Assembly: GCA_046331245.1 (NCBI GenBank)
Contig: JAXLRH010000006.1
Span: 1-64,000, forward strand
Direction of reading: 5' to 3'
DNA: 64,000 nt
Origin: SSF14 sp046331245
Lineage (GTDB): Bacteria; Actinomycetota; Acidimicrobiia; Acidimicrobiales; Microtrichaceae
Part shown: piece after piece, positions 17,992 to 26,982 of the stretch
How the letters are laid out: each line of letters starts with the position of its first letter
Position numbering within the stretch: the first letter of the stretch is position 1
Notes under the pieces: model-generated
Told to the model about the DNA's origin: nothing
Seen by the model: only the letters and a program-made list of their open reading frames with translations
Databases searched by the model: none
Program-made: the position numbers and the translations under genes

Positions 17992-17999
17992 GCCCCGCC

Positions 18000-18479
18000 A
18001 TGGCCTCCTCCCGCCCCGCGCCGGTGCTCATCGACCACGACGCCGCCGAGCTCGCCGCCGTGATGGACGAGCTGGCGGCCACCGGGCGCGGCTGGATCAA
18101 CCTCCTGCCCGAGATCCCCGAGGACGTGCCCGTGCCCTCCACGCCCAACGCGCTGGCGATCTTCTCGAAGCGGGGCCCGGTGGTGCCGCTCGGCACCTGG
18201 ACGGCGCCCACGGCGGCCCGCAACGGCGCCGTCGCACCGTCCGAGATCGGCATCCAGCACGGTGCGGCCAAGCAGGCGGCCCGGGCGCTCGCCGACGGGC
18301 CGGCCGCCGTGCCCGGCGACTGGTTCGTGCTCAGCGACAACCCGCGTCGCGGGTTCGTCGTGCGCCCGCCCGCGAGCACGACGACGCTGGCGCAGGCGTC
18401 GTGGCTGCTCGACGCACTCGCCGCGATCTGCATCCCGCCGCAGACGGGGCGCTTCCAGATGTTCCGATATGACGGCTGA
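18000..18479 (+). CDS. Conserved-looking protein of unknown function
   Basis: I do not recognise this 159-residue protein. It is a soluble alpha/beta-looking protein without signal peptide or membrane segment. Recognisable islands are GWINLLPEI near residue 35, WFVLSDNPRRGFVVRPP and a C-terminal PPQTGRFQMFRYD. It has a clear leaderless-type -10 box, actinobacterial codon use, and overlaps the following MFS gene by 11 bp, so it is very likely real and co-translated with the exporter. Confidence 0.7.
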   Translation: MASSRPAPVLIDHDAAELAAVMDELAATGRGWINLLPEIPEDVPVPSTPNALAIFSKRGPVVPLGTWTAPTAARNGAVAPSEIGIQHGAAKQAARALADGPAAVPGDWFVLSDNPRRGFVVRPPASTTTLAQASWLLDALAAICIPPQTGRFQMFRYDG

Positions 18480-19797
18480 GATCCCGTCGCTCGGGAGCGT
18501 CGCGCGCCGCCCGTCGGTGGTCGTGTTCCTCGTCGCCACGTTCGTGCTCGAGGTGGGCATCACGTCGCAGTTCACGGCGCTGGGCAAGCGGGTGTTCGAC
18601 ATCAGCGGCCACGAGAGCGATCTGGGCCTCCTCGGCCTCGCCGAGTTCCTGCCCGTCGCGTTGCTGGTGCTCCTCACCGGCGCCGTCGCCGATCGCTTCC
18701 CACGGCAGCGGGTCGCGGCGCTCGCCCTGGCCGGCGAGGCCGCCTTCTCGGTCGCGCTGATCGCCGAGGTGAAGCGCTCCGACGCGTCGATCGGGCCGAT
18801 CTTCGGTCTCGTCGTCGGCTACGCGGTGGCCCGGGCGTTCCTCTCGCCGGCCATCCGCGCCCTCCCGTCCACGATCGTCGAGCCCCACGCGCTGCCGCGG
18901 ATGAACAGCCTCTACATCGGCACCTTCCAGGCGGGCGTCATCGCCGGGCCGGTCATCGGCGCGCTGCTCTACACCATCGACGTGTGGGTGCCCTTCGCCG
19001 TGGCCGCGGCGTGCCTCGGCGTGGGGGCGGTCCTCGTGGCGACGGTGCGGGTCGATCCCGTCTACCGCGATGCTCCGGCTCCGGCACGCGACCGCGCCAC
19101 CGGGGGCCGTCTCACCGAGGCGCTCCAGGGCCTCAAGGTGATCCGCCGCGAGCCGCTGCTGCTCGGCGCGATCTCGCTCGACCTGTTCGCCGTGTTGTTC
19201 GGAGGCGCCGTCGCCCTGCTCCCGGCCGTCGCCGAGAAGCGTCTGCACGTCGGTGTGGTCGGCCTGGGCTGGCTCCGTGCCGCCGCCGGCATGGGCGCTG
19301 CGTTCATGACGGTCGTGCTCGCCGTCCGCCCCGTGCGGCGCCGGGTGGGCGCCACCCTCTTCGGCGTCGTGGGCCTGTTCGGCGCCGGCACGCTGGTGCT
19401 CGGGTTCACGCACACCTACGCCGTGGCGTTCGTCGCCCTGGTCGTGCTGTCGGGCGCCGACTCGGTGAGCGTGTTCATCCGCTCGACGCTGGTGCCGCTC
19501 GTGACGCCCAACGAGGTGCGGGGCCGGGTGGGCGCCGTGGAGAACGTGTTCATCGGCGCGTCGAACGAGCTCGGCGCGTTCGAGTCGGGCACGCTCGGTC
19601 AGCTCATCGGCGCCGGCCCGGCCATCATGGCGGGTGGCGCGGCCACCATCGCGATCGTGGTGGTGTGGCCGATCCTGTTCCCCGCCATCCGCCGCCTCGA
19701 CCGGTTCCCGTTCCACCACGGCGCGGTGGTCGCCGACCCCGAGTCGATCGCGGACGACCCGGACGAGATCATCACCAGCCCGGTGGAAGATTCGTGA
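18469..19797 (+). CDS. MFS exporter (EntS-like)
   Basis: The 442-residue protein has about 12 hydrophobic segments and resembles the enterobactin exporter (EntS) branch of the major facilitator superfamily. The cytoplasmic loop between helices 2 and 3 reads GAVADRFPRQR, the MFS signature, and the second half repeats a related loop at NEVRGRVGAVEN. It should be a proton-coupled efflux pump in the membrane; the substrate is unknown and no siderophore genes are present. The ATG overlaps the preceding gene by 11 bp. Its 3' end overlaps the convergent enoyl-CoA hydratase gene by 26 bp. Confidence 0.87.
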   Translation: MTAEIPSLGSVARRPSVVVFLVATFVLEVGITSQFTALGKRVFDISGHESDLGLLGLAEFLPVALLVLLTGAVADRFPRQRVAALALAGEAAFSVALIAEVKRSDASIGPIFGLVVGYAVARAFLSPAIRALPSTIVEPHALPRMNSLYIGTFQAGVIAGPVIGALLYTIDVWVPFAVAAACLGVGAVLVATVRVDPVYRDAPAPARDRATGGRLTEALQGLKVIRREPLLLGAISLDLFAVLFGGAVALLPAVAEKRLHVGVVGLGWLRAAAGMGAAFMTVVLAVRPVRRRVGATLFGVVGLFGAGTLVLGFTHTYAVAFVALVVLSGADSVSVFIRSTLVPLVTPNEVRGRVGAVENVFIGASNELGAFESGTLGQLIGAGPAIMAGGAATIAIVVVWPILFPAIRRLDRFPFHHGAVVADPESIADDPDEIITSPVEDS

Positions 19798-20554
19798 AGT
19801 CGGCGGGCCGGCGGTCGGCGAACGCGGCGAGCGCCTCCATGTTGGCGGGGCCACCCATCAGCTTCTGGAACTGAGCGTCCTCGAGGTCGCGCGCCGCCCG
19901 GGTCGCGGCGACGCGTCCCGCCGTCATCGTGGCCTTCACCGCGATCAGCGAGCTGATCGGCATCGCGGCGAGCTTCGTGGCGTGCGCCATCGTCACCTCG
20001 AGCAGGGTCTCGGGCGTCGTCACCTTCCACACGAGGCCGAGCCGCTCGGCCTCCTCGGCGCCGATCCACTCGGCGCTCAACAGCACCCACGCGGCGTTCT
20101 GGTGGCCGAGCAGCTGCGGGAAGAGCAGGCTCGACGCCGCCTCCGGGGCCACCCCGAGCGAGGTGAACGGGCACTTCAACCGCGCGTCGTCGGCCATGAA
20201 CACCAGCTCTGCGAACCCGATGATCGTGGCGCCGATGCCGAGGCCCAGCCCGTTCACCGCGAGCAGCAGCGGCTTCGGGAAGGCGGCCAGCTGGTCGATC
20301 AGGCCGGGGAACCCGTGGACGCCCTGCACGAAGTCGGGGTCGGTGATGCGCTCGGCCATCTCCAGGAGGTCCTGGCCGGCGGAGAACGCCCGGCCCGTAC
20401 CGGTGATCACCACGACCGCCACCGCGTCGTCGGTGCCGGCGGCGATGAGCGCCTCGGCCAGCGCGTCGTAGAGCGCCTCGTTGAAGGCGTTGAGGGCGTC
20501 GGGACGGTCGAGGGTGAGGAGCCGCACCCGGTCCTGGTCGGTGATCGTGAGCAT
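19772..20554 (-). CDS. Enoyl-CoA hydratase/isomerase family protein
   Basis: The 260-residue crotonase-fold protein has the oxyanion-hole loops at GRAFSAGQDLLEM and NGLGLGIGATI. The usual second catalytic Glu region reads FTSLGVAPEAASSLLFPQ, as in delta3-delta2-enoyl-CoA isomerase-like members, so isomerisation or another crotonase reaction is possible instead of hydration. The chosen ATG (20554) gives the normal family length. TAGAAC lies eight bases upstream. The last 26 bases are shared antisense with the MFS gene. It could work with the thiolase encoded at 13.7 kb in acyl-CoA degradation, which is inference. Confidence 0.88.
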   Translation of the reverse strand: MLTITDQDRVRLLTLDRPDALNAFNEALYDALAEALIAAGTDDAVAVVVITGTGRAFSAGQDLLEMAERITDPDFVQGVHGFPGLIDQLAAFPKPLLLAVNGLGLGIGATIIGFAELVFMADDARLKCPFTSLGVAPEAASSLLFPQLLGHQNAAWVLLSAEWIGAEEAERLGLVWKVTTPETLLEVTMAHATKLAAMPISSLIAVKATMTAGRVAATRAARDLEDAQFQKLMGGPANMEALAAFADRRPADFTNLPPGW

Positions 20555-20592
20555 GGACAGGTGTTCTAGCCGACACGCGATAGAACCTGGGT

Positions 20593-21681
20593 GTGCGCAT
20601 CGAATCGATCGAGGTCGTTCCGCTCCGGCTCCCGCTGAGGTCGCCCTGGCAGACGGTCGACGGCACGATGAACGACCGCGAGGTGCTCCTCGTGCACCTG
20701 CGCAGCAGCGTCGGCGAGGGCTGGGGCGAGTGCGCCGCGTTCGCCGAGCCGGGCTACTCGTCGGAGTTCGTCGACTCGGCACGCATCGTGCTCCGCGATC
20801 ACCTCATCCCGAAGCTGGTCGCGCCAACGCAGATCCACAGCAGCGAGGTAGCGGCCGTGCTCTCTCACGTCGACGGGCACCGCATGGCGAAGTCGGCGCT
20901 CGAGATGGCCGTGCTCGACGCCGAGCTGCGTGCCGAGGGCCGGTCGTTCGCCGACGAGCTCGGCGTGGGCCGCGACCTCGTCGACGCGGGGGTGGCCATC
21001 GGGTTCGCGGTGTCCCCCGCCGAGCTCTGCGACCGCGTCGCCGGCTACGTCGACGAGGGCTACCGCCGGGTGAAGCTCAAGATCGCCCCGGGCCGCGACC
21101 TCGAGTACGTGTCCGCCGTCCGCGACCAGTTCCCCGCGCTGGCGCTGCAGGCCGACGCCAACGGTGCCTACGGCCGCGACGACATCGAGCACCTCGTGCG
21201 CCTCGACGAGTTCGGCCTGCTGCTGCTGGAGCAGCCGTTCGCCGACGACGACCTCGTGGGCCACGCACTGCTCGCCGAGCGCCTCACGACGCCGATCTGC
21301 CTCGACGAGCCCATCGTGTCGGTGGCCACCACCGAGACGGCGGTCGCGCTCGGCGCCTGCGACGTCGTGAACCTCAAGCCCGGGCGGGTCGGCGGCTACC
21401 TCCAGGCCCGGCGGATCCACGACTGGTGCCTCGCCCACCAGATCCCGCTGTGGTGCGGGGGCATGTTGGAGACCGGCCTCGGCCGTGCCGCCAACGTGGT
21501 GCTCGCGGCGATGGACGGCTTCACCCTGCCCGGCGACCTGTCGGCCAGCGCCCGCTTCTACGCGACCGACATCGTCGCCGAGCCGATCGTGGTCGAGCAC
21601 GGCTCGATCCGGGTGCCCACCGGCGCGGGTCTCGGGGCCGAGATCGACCCCGACAAGATCGCCCGCTTCCGCGTCGGCTGA
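20593..21681 (+). CDS. menC: o-Succinylbenzoate synthase-like enolase superfamily enzyme
   Basis: The 362-residue protein matches the MenC/N-acylamino-acid racemase branch of the enolase superfamily. The capping domain begins RIESIEVVPLRLPL. The barrel shows KLKIAPG with the catalytic Lys, LQADANGAY, LLEQPF and CLDEPI for metal ligands, and NLKPGRVGG with the second Lys. MenC dehydrates SHCHC in menaquinone synthesis; some relatives racemise N-acyl amino acids. No other men genes are nearby, so the symbol rests on family likeness only. The start is a GTG with a TAGAAC box six bases upstream. The gene is divergent from the enoyl-CoA hydratase. Confidence 0.8.
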   Translation: MRIESIEVVPLRLPLRSPWQTVDGTMNDREVLLVHLRSSVGEGWGECAAFAEPGYSSEFVDSARIVLRDHLIPKLVAPTQIHSSEVAAVLSHVDGHRMAKSALEMAVLDAELRAEGRSFADELGVGRDLVDAGVAIGFAVSPAELCDRVAGYVDEGYRRVKLKIAPGRDLEYVSAVRDQFPALALQADANGAYGRDDIEHLVRLDEFGLLLLEQPFADDDLVGHALLAERLTTPICLDEPIVSVATTETAVALGACDVVNLKPGRVGGYLQARRIHDWCLAHQIPLWCGGMLETGLGRAANVVLAAMDGFTLPGDLSASARFYATDIVAEPIVVEHGSIRVPTGAGLGAEIDPDKIARFRVG

Positions 21682-21711
21682 CCGGCTCGCATCCTGGGCC
21701 TCACGACTCGC

Positions 21712-22422
21712 TCAGTCGCGCAGGCGCAGTTCGATCGCCTCGACCGCGGGCTCGCCGAGCAGCTCCACGAGGTCGTCGCGCAGGCGCTCCACCGTCGGCG
21801 AGTCGGCGCCATAGGCGACGGGGTCCTCGGTGCACAGCCACGGGATCGGTGGCGTGCCGTCGTCGTCGTCGAAGTCGGCGCGGGCCCACCGGCGGACGAT
21901 GGTGACCGGGGTGCTGTTGTTGCCCGCACCGCCATCTCCCACACGGCGCTCGACGTCGATGCGGACGGGCAGCTGCCAGCACACGACCGGCTTCCAGTCC
22001 CGGGGCGGCTCGTCGTCCGCGAGCGCTGCAGCGTGCAGCGCGCACCCGGCGCCGCCGGCGAACCCCGCTCGGTTGAGGAAGATGCACCCGCCGTCCACCA
22101 CCCGCGTGGCGCGCCGGGTGTCGTCGGCGAAGATGCCGCTGCTCGCCGCGACGGCGGCGAACTGGAAGTGCTCCGGGTCGAGGAACGCGGCATGGGCGGA
22201 CACGTTGCGGGCGTCGTCCTCGTCGGCGAACTCGGCGCCGAGCGTGCAGCACCCCATCACGTGGTCGGGGTCGGCGTCGGGCCCGATGCCCCGGCAGCCC
22301 CGGCCCCACACGCACTCCCAGCCCGACCCGAGGAAAGCGAGGTCGACGCGGAGGTGCTCGCCGTCGGGCAGGTCGATGTCGTCCCACCGCTCCTCGGGAA
22401 GGCCCGGGCCACCGCCGTTCAC
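21712..22422 (-). CDS. Cys-rich protein of unknown function (YkgJ/DUF3109-like pattern)
   Basis: The 236-residue protein is the last gene of the sphingolipid-type operon; its ATG overlaps the stop of the EamA permease gene (ATGA). Cysteines at about 37, 43, 58, 59, 113, 127 and 148 sit in WECVWGRGC, MGCCTLG, GGCIFLN and GAGCALH. This loosely resembles the metal-binding YkgJ/DUF3109 pattern, so a zinc or iron-sulfur site is plausible. I cannot assign a function. Asp is abundant throughout and there is no signal peptide. Confidence 0.65.
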   Translation of the reverse strand: MNGGGPGLPEERWDDIDLPDGEHLRVDLAFLGSGWECVWGRGCRGIGPDADPDHVMGCCTLGAEFADEDDARNVSAHAAFLDPEHFQFAAVAASSGIFADDTRRATRVVDGGCIFLNRAGFAGGAGCALHAAALADDEPPRDWKPVVCWQLPVRIDVERRVGDGGAGNNSTPVTIVRRWARADFDDDDGTPPIPWLCTEDPVAYGADSPTVERLRDDLVELLGEPAVEAIELRLRD

Positions 22423-23378
22423 GGCGCCACGTTACCGAGGTCGACCGACGGCGACGGCCGCCGAGTGACCACCGCTCCGGCGTTCGCGAGGAGCACGAAC
22501 GCGATCGCGAGGAGCTCGGGCGCGCCCAGGTGCTCGCCCAGCACGACGGCGCCGGCGAGCGCGGCGACCGCCGGTTCGAGGCTCATCAGCATCCCGAAGC
22601 CCGACGGCGACAACGAGCGCAACGCCTCGAGCTCACAGGCGTACGGGATGGCGGACGCCATGAGCGCCACGACGACGCCGATGCCGATCACCTTCGGCTG
22701 CAGCAGGGTGGTGCCCGCCGTGGCCACGGCGGGGATCGCGGTGACCGCGGCGCTCGCCACCAGCGCGAGCGCCAGTCCCGACATCCCCGACACCCGCTCG
22801 CCCACCCGGTGGCTCAGCAGGATGTACATCGCCCAGAAGCCGCCGGCGCCGACGGCGAGCACCACGCCCACCACGTCGAGGTCGACGCCGGTGATCGGGC
22901 TCAGGAGCACCAGACCGACCGCGGCCAGCAACGCCCAGAAGATGTCGATGCGCCGGCGGGTGCCGAGGATCGCGACGCCGAGCGGACCCGTGAACTCGAG
23001 CGTCACCGTCACGCCGATCGGCAGGTGCTGCAGGGCCGCGTAGAAGCAGACGTTCATCGCCGCGAGCACGACGCCGAACGCGACGAGCAGCCCCCAGTCG
23101 GCGCGACTGCGGCCGCGCAGCGTGGGCCGCACCGCGAGGCACATCAGGATCGCTGCGAACGCCACGCGGTAGAAGACCGTGCCGACCGCGCCGGTGATCG
23201 GGATGATCTCCTTCGCGATGCCGGCGCCGAACTGGACCGACACGATCGACACCATCACGAGGCCGAACCCCCGCAGGCCTGCGGAGCTGCTGGGCCCTGC
23301 GGAGCTGTTCGGACTCGCGGAACTGTTCGGACCCGCGGAGCTGTTCGGCCCTGACGCGCTCGCGGCCGGCGCGGGCAC
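22419..23378 (-). CDS. EamA/DMT-family permease with a repetitive N-terminus
   Basis: The 319-residue protein has ten predicted membrane helices in two EamA halves (for example FGLVMVSIVSVQFGAGIAKEI and, in the second half, VALMASAIPYACELEALR), as in RhtA-type exporters. I place the start at a GTG one base after the stop of the ceramidase-family gene, so translation is coupled. The first 35 residues are low-complexity, with four six-residue repeats of the form GPNSSA, and precede helix 1. By family it moves amino acids or other small metabolites across the membrane. In this operon it could export or import a product of lipid breakdown, which is inference. Confidence 0.82.
   Translation of the reverse strand: MPAPAASASGPNSSAGPNSSASPNSSAGPSSSAGLRGFGLVMVSIVSVQFGAGIAKEIIPITGAVGTVFYRVAFAAILMCLAVRPTLRGRSRADWGLLVAFGVVLAAMNVCFYAALQHLPIGVTVTLEFTGPLGVAILGTRRRIDIFWALLAAVGLVLLSPITGVDLDVVGVVLAVGAGGFWAMYILLSHRVGERVSGMSGLALALVASAAVTAIPAVATAGTTLLQPKVIGIGVVVALMASAIPYACELEALRSLSPSGFGMLMSLEPAVAALAGAVVLGEHLGAPELLAIAFVLLANAGAVVTRRPSPSVDLGNVAP
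23281..23352. repeat. Four tandem 18-bp units inside the permease gene
   Basis: Units of the form GCGGAGCTGTTCGGACCC repeat four times at 23281-23298, 23299-23316, 23317-23334 and 23335-23352 with one to four differences. They encode the GPNSSA-type hexapeptide repeats at the permease N-terminus. In-frame copy number could vary between strains. Confidence 0.8.
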
Positions 23379-23379
23379 C

Positions 23380-25413
23380 TCAGTCGAAGGGCACCGAGGC
23401 GAGCTCGGCCTGGGTCCCGTTCGCCAGCACCACGAAGCGGTGCATGCGACCGACGCGGAAGGCCGGGTCGTGCCAGCGGGCCGCGTAGACGTGACCGATG
23501 CTGTCGGTGCCCTCCGAGCGCACCTCCATCGACGTCCCCTGATCGTCGACGCGGCGGCCGTCGTGCACGGCGGGCAGCCACTCCCCGGCGTGCTCGCCGG
23601 TGGCGTCACGCTGCTCGACGCGCACCATCGCCTCGTGCCACAGGAGGTTGCCCGGCGCCTCGTCGCGCCAGCGGAACTCCCAGTAGCCGTCCTCGTCCCC
23701 GGTGGCGTCGACGTAGCGGGGCGTGCCCAGCGCGCTGCGGCCGACGCGGGCCGCATCGCGGCGGGCGAGGTAGCGGTGGATCCGGAGGTCCCACGAGCGC
23801 TTCGTGCCGACGTCGGTGACGACCGGGCGCGCCGGGTCGGCGGCGGCCACCTCGCCGACCAGCCGGCGGACGTGCGCGGCCAGGAACCGCTGCGTGTTCG
23901 GGCCGTAGAGCGTGTGCCCGCCCTCGTAGTACTGGCGTGAGTACTCCTCGGCCGTCGCGACGTAGCCGCAGTACTCGTTGGCCACCGACGAGACGATCAC
24001 CCGCTCGATGCCGGAGTCGCCCCTCGCGGTCGCGGCCTCGTCGAGTGCCGCCTGGCCGGCTGCGACGATGCGACGACCCGACTCGACGGTGACCTCGAAC
24101 GGGAGGCCGACGACGGCCACCCGACCGACGCGCAGCATCTGCACCGGGATGCGCCGCGGGAACGACCGCAACGGCAGCACGAGCGGCTGCAGCCACTTCG
24201 ACCCGATGACCCACTTGCGGCCCTGCTCGCCGTCGACGTCGAACGGCTTGGGGAACCCGGCGCGGAACGGCGGGAGGTACTGCACGACGGGCGTGAGGTT
24301 CTCCTTCGCCCCGGCGACGAGCGCCGCGCCGACCGCGGGGCGATCGGGCAGGGACACGCCGTCGATCGACGCTCCGCCGGTCATGTCGATCTCACGGAGA
24401 CCGCACGCGAGCTCCACGGTGTCGGCCAGCTCCGCGCCGAGCCGCTCGTAGAGATCGGCCGCCTCGGCGCCGATCTGGCGGCCGATGCGTCGCGACTCGA
24501 TGTGCCCGGCCCGACCGGGGTGCAGCGCCGGCGCCATGTCGGCGTGCGTGCCCTCCATCGCGCCCACCACACCCCGCTCGCCGCGGGCCGTCTCGATGCG
24601 GTGGCCGAGCTCGTCGACGAGGTACGCCCACAGGTCGGCGTTGTACTCGCGGGCGTGCTGCGAGACGCCCGTGCCGTGCACGCTGAAGATCACTGCGGCG
24701 CCCAGCGGACCCGCCGCGCTCCCGTCGTCGGCGGCGCGGTCGACGCGCACGAGATGCAGCTCGGGGTTGATCGACGCGAACTTCCGCTGCGGCTCCTGTC
24801 GCTTGTCGACGACCGTCTCGTTCTGCACGTGAGGGTCGAGCGAGCGGTTGCGGGTGGAGCCCCACACCTCGGTCGACCCGACGGCGACGAACGCCGGCAC
24901 CCGCGACTCGTACGCCTCCACCACGCCGGCGGCGATGCGATCGACGAGGAACTGCGCCCAGGCCGGGTCGAAGCCGCTGCGGTTGGAGGCGAACCGGTTG
25001 TAGAAGTCGGTGCCGCTGAACTGCCCGGGGCCCGCATGGGTGTGGGTGGCGCCGATCATCAGCCCGGCGAGGGGGATGTCGGTGCGGTCGGCGATCGCGT
25101 CGGCCACGAGGAACTGCAGCACGGAGGAGCCGCCCAGCAGGTCGCACTGCACGATCGCGATGGACGACCGGCCGCAGCGCAGGTGCAGGATGCGGGCGCG
25201 CAGGCGGGTGCGGAAGCCGACGCCGTCGTGCGCGTTCGACGAGTAGCCGGCCTTCGGCATGCCCGGCGGCGGCGTGAGGTCGACCTCCGCGGCACCGGCC
25301 AGCAGGCGGTCGACCTGCGGCAGCGGATCGGGCTCGGCGATGCTCACCGAGAACGCGGCACGACCGCGGTCGCGGTCGACGAACGGCCGCAGCGGACCGG
25401 GCCGCCCGCTCAC
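23380..25413 (-). CDS. Neutral/alkaline ceramidase-family hydrolase, possibly divergent active site
   Basis: The 677-residue protein fits the neutral ceramidase family, which splits ceramide into sphingosine and fatty acid. The expected zinc ligands are visible: GATHTHAGPG (H124, H126), SVHGTG (H246), LPFEVTVESGRR (E440) and the Tyr of ANEYCGYV (Y481), followed by the family's YYEGGHTLYGPNT. However, the usual GDVSPN motif carrying the Ser nucleophile appears as ADMAPA at 291-296, without serine. It may therefore use another residue or act on another amide or ester. I see no signal peptide. The GTG start overlaps the kinase stop (GTGA), and the EamA gene follows one base after its stop. Confidence 0.82.
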   Translation of the reverse strand: MSGRPGPLRPFVDRDRGRAAFSVSIAEPDPLPQVDRLLAGAAEVDLTPPPGMPKAGYSSNAHDGVGFRTRLRARILHLRCGRSSIAIVQCDLLGGSSVLQFLVADAIADRTDIPLAGLMIGATHTHAGPGQFSGTDFYNRFASNRSGFDPAWAQFLVDRIAAGVVEAYESRVPAFVAVGSTEVWGSTRNRSLDPHVQNETVVDKRQEPQRKFASINPELHLVRVDRAADDGSAAGPLGAAVIFSVHGTGVSQHAREYNADLWAYLVDELGHRIETARGERGVVGAMEGTHADMAPALHPGRAGHIESRRIGRQIGAEAADLYERLGAELADTVELACGLREIDMTGGASIDGVSLPDRPAVGAALVAGAKENLTPVVQYLPPFRAGFPKPFDVDGEQGRKWVIGSKWLQPLVLPLRSFPRRIPVQMLRVGRVAVVGLPFEVTVESGRRIVAAGQAALDEAATARGDSGIERVIVSSVANEYCGYVATAEEYSRQYYEGGHTLYGPNTQRFLAAHVRRLVGEVAAADPARPVVTDVGTKRSWDLRIHRYLARRDAARVGRSALGTPRYVDATGDEDGYWEFRWRDEAPGNLLWHEAMVRVEQRDATGEHAGEWLPAVHDGRRVDDQGTSMEVRSEGTDSIGHVYAARWHDPAFRVGRMHRFVVLANGTQAELASVPFD

Positions 25414-26960
25414 CGGTTGAGCCGCCGGAAGAACTTCTTCTGCGACCCGTACAGGCCGGGGAACTCCGCGTAGAGCTTGTCGTAGGTGGCGCGGTTCGCC
25501 GGATCGGGACGGTACGTCGCGCGCACCTCGACGAGGCCGCGGAGCTCGTCCTGCGTCACCTCGCCGAGCGTCAGCGCGGCGCTGAGCGCCGCGCCGCGGA
25601 GCCCGCAGTAGAGGGGGTCGACGACCTGCTCGATCGTCCGGTCCATCACGTCGGCGTGGATCTGGCACCACAGGTCGGACTGCGCGCCGCCGCCGATGAA
25701 GCGGATGTTGTCGAGGCGACCGCCCACGAACTTCTCCACCGCCTCGTGCAGCCACAGGTTGTTGTAGGCGACGCCTTCCAGCACGGCGCGCACGAGGTCG
25801 CCCTGCGTCGTGGCGAGCGACATGTTCTGGAAGCCGGCCCGCATGGAGCGGTCGGCCACGGGCGACCGCTCGCCCTTGAGCCACGGGGTGAAGATCACGT
25901 TGCCGGCGCCCGGCGCCGACTGCGCGGCGAGGGCGGTGAGCTCGTCGTAGGAGAGGCCCCCGCCCATCGCACCCTTGAACCACTGCAGGCACATGCCGGC
26001 GGTCTCGTGGTTGTTGGCCACGAGGTAGCTGCTCGGGTCGAGGCCGAGCACGGTGGCGCAGTTGCGCACGATGTCGGTCTTCTTGCGGGTCGTCGGCACG
26101 CTGATCCAGCCGGTGGTGCTCACGGCCATGTGGGCCTCGCCGAGCTTCACGGCGCCCGCGCCGATCGCGGCGGTGTGCATGTCGGGTGCGCCGGTGACCA
26201 CCTTCACGTCGTCGCCGAACCCGAGCTCGGCCGCCACCGACGGCTGCACCACGCCCAGCACCGAGCCGAAGGGATGCAGCGGCGGGAGCTTGTCGAGGCC
26301 GCCACCGGCGAGCTCGACCAGCATCGGGTCGTACGCCACGTTCGACGGGTCGCGGGTGTCGACCAGCCAGGTGCCGGTCATCGACACCGGCGATGCCGCG
26401 GCGACACCGGTGAAGCACATCGAGAGGTAGTCGACGGGCTCGAGGAGCCAACGGGTCGCGGCCCACACGTCGGGCTGGTGGTGCTTCAGGAAGAGGCGGT
26501 GGCCGATGGGGTCGGCGCCGTCGAGCGACGGCGCGCCGCCCGACCGGCGGATGAACTCGGCGATGCCACGCGGCTTGTAGCCGCTGACCGGCCCGCCGAT
26601 CTTCTCGCGCACGAGCTCGCCACCGCGGCTGTCCATCCACATGATCACCGGCGACGTCGGCACGCCGTCGGCGTCGACGGGAACGGTGGACGCCCACTGC
26701 CCCGTCATCGACACCGCCACGACCTTCGCGGGGTCGACGGCGCCGGACGCGACGGCGGCCTTGGCCTCGCTCAGGATGAGGCGCCACCACTCGGTGGCGT
26801 CCTGGGTGGCGGCGCCGTCGGAGCCGAACGTGGTCTCCACCTCGTGGTGGACCTGGTGCACGACCCGGCCCAGCAGCGAGGCGAACCCCACCTTGGGACC
26901 GCCGGTGCCGAGGTCGACGACGAGGACGTACTGATCGTCACGCGGATCGCTGCCACTCAT
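25410..26960 (-). CDS. FGGY-family carbohydrate-type kinase (xylulokinase-like)
   Basis: The 516-residue protein is a complete FGGY kinase with two ASKHA domains. The phosphate-binding loop is VVDLGTGGPKVGF, the central VTGAPDMHTAAIGAG holds the probable catalytic Asp, and the adenosine motif is RFIGGGAQSDLWCQI. Known members phosphorylate sugars, glycerol or related polyols; automatic tools would probably call it xylulokinase. No pentose pathway gene is near. It lies 23 bp downstream of the S1P-lyase-like gene and overlaps the ceramidase-family gene, so its substrate may be a hydroxylated intermediate of that pathway. Phosphorylation of a sphingoid base by this fold would be new and is only a hypothesis. 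Confidence 0.85.
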   Translation of the reverse strand: MSGSDPRDDQYVLVVDLGTGGPKVGFASLLGRVVHQVHHEVETTFGSDGAATQDATEWWRLILSEAKAAVASGAVDPAKVVAVSMTGQWASTVPVDADGVPTSPVIMWMDSRGGELVREKIGGPVSGYKPRGIAEFIRRSGGAPSLDGADPIGHRLFLKHHQPDVWAATRWLLEPVDYLSMCFTGVAAASPVSMTGTWLVDTRDPSNVAYDPMLVELAGGGLDKLPPLHPFGSVLGVVQPSVAAELGFGDDVKVVTGAPDMHTAAIGAGAVKLGEAHMAVSTTGWISVPTTRKKTDIVRNCATVLGLDPSSYLVANNHETAGMCLQWFKGAMGGGLSYDELTALAAQSAPGAGNVIFTPWLKGERSPVADRSMRAGFQNMSLATTQGDLVRAVLEGVAYNNLWLHEAVEKFVGGRLDNIRFIGGGAQSDLWCQIHADVMDRTIEQVVDPLYCGLRGAALSAALTLGEVTQDELRGLVEVRATYRPDPANRATYDKLYAEFPGLYGSQKKFFRRLNR

Positions 26961-26982
26961 ATGGCACCGGAGGTTAGTGACT

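Noticed and set aside
25413..26790. An apparent 1136-residue fusion upstream of the ceramidase-family domain
   Set aside because: The extra part is the kinase gene read in the wrong frame. The GTG at 25413 is coupled to the kinase stop.
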